Shown one piece after another: positions 1-9,500 of a DNA stretch of 10,829 nt. A model generated the notes under the pieces. That model did not search any database. It worked only from the letters and a program-made list of their open reading frames with translations, and was not told the DNA's origin. How positions within the stretch are numbered: position 1 is the first letter of the stretch; each line of letters starts with the position of its first letter. Made by a program: the position numbers and the translations under genes. The DNA comes from Candidatus Omnitrophota bacterium (GTDB taxonomy: Bacteria > Omnitrophota > Gorgyraeia > Gygaellales > JAHJCI01). The stretch is taken from contig JAHJCI010000173.1 in the NCBI GenBank assembly GCA_018813085.1, forward strand, positions 1 through 10,829. Direction: 5' to 3'.

Positions 1-512
1 AATACGGGACCGTTTCTTCTCCAGAAACTCTTCCATTCTCCATATGAATTAAATTCTCTTGCTGCCTTTAAGAAATCCTTTACCTTAATCTTAGCCAAGG
101 CCATCTGGACAATATCACCATAAGCAGTGTAGGTCATATACATATTCTCACCGACTATTATCACCCTTGGATCCTCTATTCCTCCCACTTCCCTGATGAC
201 GCCGTAATTCTTCAGGTGTTCTTTCTTTCTTGTCTCTAAATCTTTTGACTGCTCATAATCCTCTTCAGGACCAAATATGGGATAGGGGAGTCTTCCTTCT
301 TCCTGAATACCATCCCTGGACCACCACAAGCCAATTCTTGATATCCCATCATAGCCTAAGGCACGATAGAGGACATAGGTTACTCCATTTATCCTTATTG
401 CTGCCGCATTATAGACAAGTCTCTCCCATTTAATTGACTCTCCATCTACAAAAATAGCAGCATCTGGCCTTGCCCTAAACAGTGGCTTTGGGCCAATTCT
501 TTCTAATCTTCC
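1..512 (-). other. Protein domain: GH130 beta-mannoside phosphorylase-type propeller, N-terminal half (residues 3440 onward)
   Basis: Signature pieces of the GH130 five-bladed propeller appear in family order: LVYNAAAIRINGVTYVLYRA (usually VFNPAAI..dG.YyLLYRa), SRIGLWWSRDGIQ, GGIEDPRVIIVGENMYMTYT with the family hallmark EDPR at 3552-3555 (this Asp is probably the proton donor) and the MTYTAY strand at 3565-3570. GH130 enzymes phosphorolyse beta-1,4- or beta-1,2-mannosides to mannose-1-phosphate and run in reverse for synthesis; some members hydrolyse. About 170 of the usual 300-350 residues are inside the window and the domain continues past base 1. It follows the GT4 domain after a linker of under ten residues. 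Pro in the NPAAI motif is Ala here. Confidence 0.85.
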
Positions 513-3500
513 ACAGGAAGGATATCTTGTAGGGTTAATAAGGTCCGTGAATATACTGGTAAGTTGAGTGGAAACTCGTTCAGGAGAATAAGCATAGGCA
601 AAGCCTCTTGAATGAGCAAGCATCTTCTCTCTTGCTTTATGGTCAGTAAGTACTAGCTTAATATGTTCTTTTAAGTCCTTATCACTTCCATACTTTAATA
701 TCTCGCCTTTATCAAAGGGATTAAAGAAGTTATTGTCTCTGGCAAGAATTGGCGTTCCCCAGCCAATAATCTGATAAGCAGTTGAAGAAAGGATTGCTCC
801 TTCTGCAATAACCCCTTCTCCTTTATCCAGTATAACTATATCCGATGCTCCTACGTACTCCGCCCTTTTCTGCCAGGAGTCTGCCCCATCAATTCTGATT
901 TCATCGTATCCTTTATCATAGCCAAGATCTTTTAATTTATTTTGAAGATTGATTTTTTCTTGTTCGTTATAAACCAGTGCGATTAAATAAATTGCTTGGT
1001 CTTGGTCCCTTAATTCATGAAGTGCTCTAAAGGGAGTTATAAAGTCGTATTCACCAAAGAGAAGAATTATCTTTTTGTCTTTTGGTAAATTTAGATTCTC
1101 CCTAGCTTTATCTTTATCAGTTTCAAGAACTGGGTATGCAGGAAAATCTGTTAGGTGTATTTTAGCCTTTGGATAATATCTAACCATAAACTCATTCTGC
1201 TGGGGTAAGAAATTTGCTATTGCATCCCAGTCAAACTTCCAGAAAATACTATCATCGGGTTTTGGTCCATTGTCATGATTAAGGAGAACTGTCTTTGCCT
1301 TTGCTTTAATCCTCGGGAAAATCTTAAGCAACTCTTCCATAGGAAGCTGACCCAGGTCTTCGGCTAAGAATATGTTATATCCTTCCTCTTCAATTGCTTT
1401 TAAAAGAAGCTTGGCATCAAAAGATTTAAGTCCGTTTACCATTTTGCCTTCTGTTGTATAGCATCTTGAAACAAAATCCTCATCTTCCACATTAAGGGGC
1501 CTACCATGAGGAGATTCCTTATAATGAGTAAATATTCTCACTTCATATCCTTGGGAATTCAACCATTCAACTATTGGGGTGGTATGACGGGATACGCCTC
1601 CATCTGTATTCCAGGAACCCATAAAGGCTATCTTCGCCCTCTGCGGTTGCATATTCTCTTTCTTCTCCTCTTTAACAAAGAGGCCCTTTGCTAATGTCGG
1701 TTGAGAGATTGGCTCACTCAGCAACTTAAGCCGGTTGGATATTCCCGCATCGCTACTCAGCGGCTGAGGTTTATCGTCTGGTTGATTAGATTGTCTCTTA
1801 TTATAATCGCGAATCATCCTATATAGATTGACCAGAAAGTCATCTTGGGCAAAGATTTGAATATCGGAAGAAGTCAAGTCAATCAAGACGCACGGTTTAC
1901 CTCTGCCGGTTCCTTCATCTACACCTAAATAATACCTTACTTTTATATTGGTTAGCGAACCTTCCCGCCTTATCTCACCTGTAGGTTCAATGCCTGATTC
2001 GGTAACTCTGAAAACCTGGCCAAAGGGGTTGAGTGTAGAAATTGTGAATCTTATGCCTGATTTTTCGCTCAAAACCTCTAATCTCTTTAAGATATCTTGC
2101 TGATAGTCAAGGTATCGGTTAAATCCTCCGGTGGTTAAACTAACGGCTAAATCAACATCTTCGGGTTCTATTCTGAAATCCCCTCTAGCCAAGCTTCCGG
2201 TAAGATAATAACGATAAACTATTCTTTCTCGTTTTAACTCCTCAGGAATCTCTATCGCCTGTTGAAAATAAGGTGTTATTCTATTTAAAAACTCTTCTCT
2301 TTCTTCATCAAGAGAGTTCTTCCCGAATATTACTCCTCTTTCAGAATAACCTAAAGGATCGATTCTATTGGGGTGGATTGACAGCGAATTATTATATAAA
2401 AACAGGATTTCACCGGACTTCTCCCAGCTTGTTGTTGTCGGATTATATCTGTATAAACCGTCCTTAAACTTCCATGTTTTATGGTCAAAGGCAAAAATAG
2501 TGTAAATCCGGCTAAATCCGCGTTTAGCAAGAATATCTGCTACATCCTTAAGGCAAACATTAAAATAACCTCCTAATAACAATACCGCACTGGAGCAATC
2601 CGCAATCCCGGCGATTTTGAACGCATAGTTATAGGCAGCTTCTACTTGATATCTTGTCTCTCTGTTTGCCCAACCCGGCCTTTTAAATAACTTGCCGTCC
2701 TGTTTATAACCTGCTGCAAAAGCCATACTAAGGGCAATGCGGCTTTTCTCTGTAGAATCAATAATATATTCAATCTTTTCCCATATTGTTAAGAATTTCT
2801 CTCTGCTGATTAAAGACCTGTCTATATCGCCATAGACTTGATTCGGATGAACCACTACTACATAGCCGACAGAAAATACAGAATCAGGACCTTGGTTAAT
2901 ATGCGGGGTGCCCGGCCCAAAGCCCTTTTCGAACCCTGGCATGCCTTCGGCATACCTGCCGGGGAAACAGAGCTTATCGAACAACCTTCCCTGAATCCCC
3001 CTGGCTTTTAATTCTCTTAACACTTCTGCGGGGCATTCGCCTTTAAGCTTGCCATTTACTAAATTGACTGTCTCTCCTGCAATATCAACTTTTCTAAACC
3101 CTAAGTTTTTAAATTTATCGGCTATTCTGTCCCAGGCCCTGTCTTTTATTTCTTCGGAATAGGTAACTTTTGCACTAACGCCTCCTATAGCAGGAAAGAC
3201 CGAGCTTATATTCCCGCTTGCATCCGTAGTCCAGGTAGAAATCAAAATAACCAAAGAGCCGGGATTCAGCCTCTCAACCCACCTCTGGGTAATCTTCCTT
3301 TGGGCTTTATCTACAAAGATTAATATCGGAAGTTCGGCTTTTTTGATTGTATGCTCTAATGCTGCTATATAACTGTCAAACCTATCGCCATAATCTATGC
3401 CATAGGCTAAACGTTCTATCCTGCTTACGCTGGGATGAACTATAAGCAAAGCCCTGCCTTTGCTCCTATTCAACTTTTCCCTGATTAATGATGAATAACT

Positions 3501-6500
3501 TTCCATATTGCCATAAGCTATAACCACAGATTGCCTTATCTTGCTCTTTTTATTTCTTTTATCTTTAAACAAAGCGAGCTCTTCCTCAGAAGAGCCGTCC
3601 AGATAATCTCTTTTTATCAACACGCCATGCTTGTTGGCAGTAAATGTATTAATGCTGTTTACCAGGCCCTGGCTATCCCTTACGAAGGCAGCTTCTTTAA
3701 TGATATTAGCCTTGCCTTCTAAGGCAGCGCGCGCATCAGAAACCAGCTCTTCGGCTCCAAAGATAACTGCCTGCATATCTTCCAGCGCTCCTAACCTGTT
3801 AATTAATTTTTTAACGGTTGCCTGCACATCCTCTCCCAGATGAGCAGCAAGTAAGATTATCTTTCCTTCCTTTACTCCTCTTATTACCAGGCCCGTACAG
3901 GTTGTAAAATCAGTTGAAGCCAGGACATCGTTTTCCTTGGCAGAAACAATCACGGTTAATCCTGCCGGCACATTGCAAATCAATTTACCCTTCATATTCC
4001 AGAGGCAAGTGAAGGCATCTAGGGCATTAACGCTGAGTTCCTCTAAACAACCGCCTCTTAAAAAATTAAACCTCAAGAGGTTCTTTTCATTTTTAACTGC
4101 CCTCCTCCTTTGATATTGCAGGTTTTCTTTTGAATGGGCCAAAACCTCTTCGTAATCCCGCATCAGCCCTCTTAAGGCTTCTCTGATATTTTCATATTCT
4201 GCCCTGTTATTAATTATATTCCATGTGCGGATTAAAATTTCGTGATGACATACCGCTTCCCTTGCTACTTCTTGCGAATCATCGCTCAAGAAACCCTTTT
4301 GCTCATAAGAAGATTTGATGAATTGTAATATTGCAAAATCCTGTATTAAGAGGTCTGTCCAGGAATTGGAATCATTATTAACAAACTCGAGTATATTATT
4401 GCCTGTAAATTCCTTATAGCGTTTACTTTGTCCATGTTTTATCCTCACTGCTTCTTTTATGATCTCCTCTTCATCCATTTCCCCGACTTTCCTGAACTCT
4501 TCCCTGGCAATATCAGCTAAAATCCCTTTAAATTTGTACAGGGCTTTTCTGGTGTAGCTATTTTTATCACCGGGGGTGAGAAATTGGGTGTTTATCGGCA
4601 TGGTTAAGCTAAATACGCTTACGCTCTTTGGATTGTTCCTTTTTACTGCCGATATTATAAAACCATCGGCATTTTGAGAGAATTTCCTTGTATCAACATC
4701 AACATTAATATCAATAAATCCGCCTGCCTTGATTAAATAGTCTTTTGCAAGGTCAAGCCGGTCTCCTAAACCATAATTGCGCAGGTTCAGCCATATGCCG
4801 GATGCCTTCTCCATCTCGTATTGATTGGTCGAACAAACGATAATAATCTTTCCTTTTGGCTTAAGAAGCCTATTTATAGTGCGCAACAATTCCAAGGGTT
4901 GCCTCATATAGGGAATGCCGAATGAAATTATAACTGCATCAAATCTTTCTTCTGCCGTTATATTGGGATTTGTATTGATATTTTGGATTTCGTAAGTATC
5001 CAAAACCTTATTCTGCTCCAACGCTTCTTTTACCAAACCTATGCCGTGGACACGCCTGCCTTCCTTCTTTTCTATAAGAGATTCCTTGCCGCACATAATA
5101 TCTAAAATAAGCCCTTTCCCCGGCAGCAAAGGCTCAACTTCTTTGCGGAAGTTTTCTCTGGTGCTGCTTGAAAAATATCCTGACGACCCCTTTCCTCTTT
5201 CGTCTATCCTATTATTCCAAATTTGCTCATCTGGTATGTTGTTTAAGGTCCTGAAGGCGTCTTGTCCGTAAATACTCTCGCTGCTTCCAGATCTGCCGGA
5301 AGAATCTGCAGCGAGTTCATCCTGTTGTTCAATGTCAGACAATAACTCTGTAGCAACGCCTTTAACGCTCTGTAAGCATGCCTTGAATCTATCTTCTAAA
5401 CCAGCCGAATTAGGATTGTAGGAAAGTTCATTGCATAATTTTAGATAAGTTTTATAGGTATTAAGCAAGACTCTAACAATATGGGGCTTTATGTATCCCT
5501 TCTCTTGCATTAGTTTTAAAGTAGCAATCCCGCCCTGGCCAGCAAAGATATTGAATTTTACCTGGAGATAAGCGGTAACCATCGATAAAATATTATGCAG
5601 ATTTAAACATTCTCTTTGTAAATCTGGAATTTTCGAAGAGGCTCTAATATTCGGGTCGATAAGAATTATATCTTTCAGCCTCTTAAGAAACGCTTTATCA
5701 TAAAGCGGCTTAATTCCCTGTAGAAATTTATCAAAAACTGACTTGTCTGCGTAAAGATACCTTGCAGTAAGCATTTCCTTGCGAATAGCTAAAGAATCAA
5801 GCTCAACAACCCTTATCCATTTTTCAATGGTCCTGCCGGTAATGCTGAAGAAATCCAGGTTATCAAAATGAGGCTTTAATCCTATCCCTGTAGCTCTCTC
5901 CTCCATGCGCCTGGTGAATTCTGTAAAGTATTCCCTGCTATTTATTCCCTTCTCGTTTTCGCTCTCTTGTGAATAAACTAAATTAATGTCAACATCAGAA
6001 CCCAAATGCATCTCTCTGCTGCCAAAGCTCCCCGTAGCTATCAATACATAGGAAGAAGATGCTGAGCCTAAGTCGTTTACCAACTCTAATTCTACGAGCT
6101 TTATCAATTCGATTACAACATCATCTGTGAGCAAGCTGATATCGCGGGCAATAATCTCCTCATCTGCGCCTGCTTCAGATTGCTTTGCGATATTTGCTAT
6201 TCCCTCTTTATAAAGTTTAGATAAATATTCGTAATCAATTTGTGCTTTGGGATTATTGCTTTCCTTTGTATTTTCTTCGGTTCCGGCATGGTAATTATTT
6301 TTAGCGAAAATTGGATCTCTGATAGAAAAACCTTCTTCAATAATCCTTTTCCTCTTCTCTAAAACAGAATCCAAAAATGCAGTGCCCGATTTACTAAGAA
6401 CTAACTTTTCTTTCTCTTGGTAAATTAGACCTTCTGCTAAAGCTGATTTTACAGCTTCTGTGACCCATTTTTTCACGATGTCTTTTGTTTGCTCAAAAAG

Positions 6501-9500
6501 CTCGATTAAATCTCTATACGTATGCAGTTCTATAACTTTAGTCAATAATTCTTCGATTGTAAGGGTATTTTGTTTTAATAAGTTAAGGATGTAATTTCGC
6601 CTAAACTCCAATGGGATATTCTGGGGTAAATTAGTTTCCTTTCTAGAAAGTAATTCGCAGGTAAATAAAAGGTCGCGCATAAACCAGAGAAGATTTATAT
6701 CTTGCTCTAATACAAAAACAGGAATATTTCTCCAGATATGGGTTGGAACCGGATTAAGGTCAACATGGAGCCTTCCTTCTTGTAAAAATTGCCCAATCGG
6801 ATCCATGTATCCGCTCTCCAAGCGCAACCGGGTAAGATGAAATTCATTAGTAAGCTTATCGAATATTTTCTTCCATTCGGCTTCGAATAAAGAAACCTCT
6901 GTTATGAAATTATACATAATTATTGACTTATTAGCGCTTTGAACGCTCCAGGGACCTTCCTCGGATGGGCTATGGATAAGCATTAGGTCAATGTCAGGTA
7001 TCAATCTGGACATAAACTCATCCGTATCGATGTTCCTTGAGTCCAGCTCTTGAAGCAGTAAATATGTCCTCTTCCTTATATCTACGTTGCCGTAAAAGGG
7101 ATAACCTAAACCATACAGTTCATAAACAAAAGGCGCATCGTTTAGCTTCTCTGCAATTTGCTTAATCTTATTACGAAAAGCTTCTATGTCCAATCCGCGA
7201 TAGAATGCGTCTACCTTATCAAATAATTCTTTTTGCTTACCTTCTAGAAGTTTGCGGGATAACCGGTAATAATCTTCCTGCCATGCTTCTTTATCCGAAG
7301 AGTCGCCATTATAAATTACCAGGCCAAAAGATAATGCCCCGGCAAAACCAAAATATAATAACTCACTCCCCACCAGCCACGGAAGGTAGAGTAAGCCGGT
7401 TAAGCCGAGACCTAATAAAGCAAGAACTACAATTATTTCTTTCTTATGCGAAAGCGCTTTCTTATTAAGCGAAAAAATAATGCGCTGGAATTCGTTATAA
7501 CCCTTTATAATCCTATGCGTCTGGGCTGTGTTGAACAGCGAAGGAATCAATCTTATCCTTTTGACATTATTCCTGATATAAATAAACGCGCGTTTAAATA
7601 AAAGCGGGTCAACAGGTATAAGGCAGCAATAGAGCACAGCCGGCATGCCTTCTGCCGGTTTATCCAAAGTTAAAACCTTCAGAACCTGCTCTGCCTTATT
7701 CTTTGTGTAAGGATTGGAATCGCTCTTGGAAATACGCTCAATAACCCCTATTGCCCTGGGGGTTGCTACCATAGATAAGGCAATAACCGCATGTTCTCTC
7801 TCCGAAGGATTACCTGCCTGGGCAAGCCATACCAGTAAATCCTCTATTTCGCTATTTCCCTGGTATTGAAATCCCAAAGCCAAGGCCATATGCTGTTTAA
7901 CTTTTGAAATCTCTTTTTGGTTCATGAGGCACTTTTTAAGCGGCCCAATAAGCCTCTCGTCTTTTATATATTGCGCTGACCTGGCAGCAAATTCCCTATC
8001 CCAGGAATAATTCTCTCCGTCTCTTCTCAAGAATCCTATAATCCTGGGCACGATAAATTCCCTATCCTGTAACTTTGCCGAAACCAGCATCGCCCTCTGG
8101 CGCACTGAGGAGGCGTTATCTTCTACTAATTTTCTTATTGGCTTAATAAATCTCGTATCAATGGAATCTTGGCGGCTGATTAAGTTATCTATAGCAACCG
8201 CAAGGTCTCGACGAACATGAGGATTGATATCACCTCCTATAGCCCCATCCCGGAATAACGAATTGGATTTTTTCAATAAAATAGCTTTTACTTCTTCCGG
8301 ACAATCCTGCGGCAAATTGGATATGGCTGTTGAGCGAATAAACGGGTCATTGTGGTTAATTAACGCCTCCAGCAACCTGAAATCTCTTATATCTGGCAGC
8401 ACGCTTGCCAACTTTTCTAATAAATCCTTTTGGTTGCCAACAATAACCTTATTATTTTTACCATCAACTCTTAACATGGGATTATCTTTAGCGGATAAAA
8501 CCAGTAATTTTGTCCCGTCCCCTAAATCTATCTCCCAGTTTATCCTGTATTCTCTTCCTCCTATGCTTATCCTAGATACAAATAAAGCGGCAAATGATAA
8601 GGCCCCAGCCAAACCGGTAAACGCCTGTTCCCCGCCAGCCACGCCCGCCTGCCCACAGGAAACCAATTCCCCACCAGCCACGGAAGGTAGAATTGATTTT
8701 AAACCTGTAAGAAGCTCAGCGGCGGGCAGGGAAGATAGAACAAGTCCGGCTGCGCCGAGGCCTAATAATAGAAAAATACCAATCAGTTTTAAATTATCCG
8801 GAAACTTTCCTTTTTGAATACGATTATTCCAGAAATTAGGTTCTATACCATTGTCGTTTTCTGCCTCTTCTCTATATTCACCGTTCATTTTCTTAAGAAG
8901 CAGGCCGTTATATGTCCTGAATAAAAGAAGTGCGTCTTTTAAGTTAGTAACTCCCAGCTTTATTAATATGCTGCCGATGAGCTGCTCTGACTTATTTGAC
9001 TTAGATACATCACTGCCTTCGGATAAGGAATTTAATAAGTTGTATTCTTCCCTGCTCAGGGAATGCTCCTGCAGTGATTTTAGTTGCGGCAGGAAGCCCT
9101 CCTCTATGGCTTTTAAGACTATTTCATCCGGGTCAATTACTTCCGGAATATTCAATTTTTTCCTTATGTTTAACAAATAGTACCTGTTAAAAGTCCCTCT
9201 GGAAACACCTAATATATTTTGAATCTCTTCATAAGTTTTTCCCTGCGCCATAAGCTCTAATACCTGATATTCTCCTTTAGTAAAGGGATTCTTCAGGCTG
9301 ACTGGTAACTCTCCGTAAGTTTTATCGGGCAAATAAGCTAATTCCATGGCGGCATTTACCGCGGCTAAATAACGTAATTTGCTTTTAGGAACATCCAGTT
9401 TATTGTATATATCTGCCAGACGGTGATGAACCTCATTCTGCGTTATGCCCAGGCATCTAGCTATTTCCTCGGGCAGAAACCCAAGCTGCAGTAATTTCAG

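Larger units (their letters stand above)
8577..8792 (-). other. Membrane hairpin 1 (residues 680-751)
   Basis: Two hydrophobic stretches, LIGIFLLLGLGAAGLVLSSL (about 681-700) and TGLAGALSFAALFV (about 734-750), are separated by a Gly/Ala-rich loop. Positively charged residues flank the pair (QKGKF before, SRI..GR after), which favours both ends being cytoplasmic. The hairpin is homologous to hairpin 2 at 7308-7439: both read LLGLGxxGL, then LPxxxxELL, then AGALSF. Hairpin 1 is longer by about 28 residues because of a loop containing repeated peptides LSSLPAAE, LPSVAGGE and AGVAGGE, which carry the DNA repeats listed at 8628-8739. Following it, residues 752-800 look like a small beta-rich piece (WEIDLGDGTKLLVL). 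Confidence 0.7.

Noticed and set aside
2938..2956. Intrinsic transcription terminator
   Set aside because: The stem is followed by no run of T on either strand and lies in the middle of coding sequence.
230..5271. Other short plus-strand ORFs of 60-76 codons
   Set aside because: All are antisense shadows of recognisable minus-strand domains (GH130, GT4, MNT-type nucleotidyltransferase, Cys/His domain, methyltransferase), without ribosome binding sites or protein features.
5415..6122. Naming the domain glnE or glnD
   Set aside because: Only the fold and active-site signature match; the regulatory halves and nitrogen-related neighbours are missing, so no gene symbol is justified.
7205..7468. 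Plus-strand ORF of 87 codons sharing the peptide SPPATEGR with the ORF at 8224-8817
   Set aside because: The shared peptide is only the plus-strand reading of the 24-bp DNA repeat; the rest is antisense of hairpin 2 and its flanks.
8224..8817. Plus-strand ORF of 197 codons, the longest in that orientation
   Set aside because: It lies wholly opposite the HEAT-like repeats, hairpin 1 and their surroundings, all clearly coded on the minus strand. Its protein shows no domain, and its Pro/Ala-rich end comes from the antisense of the repeat block.
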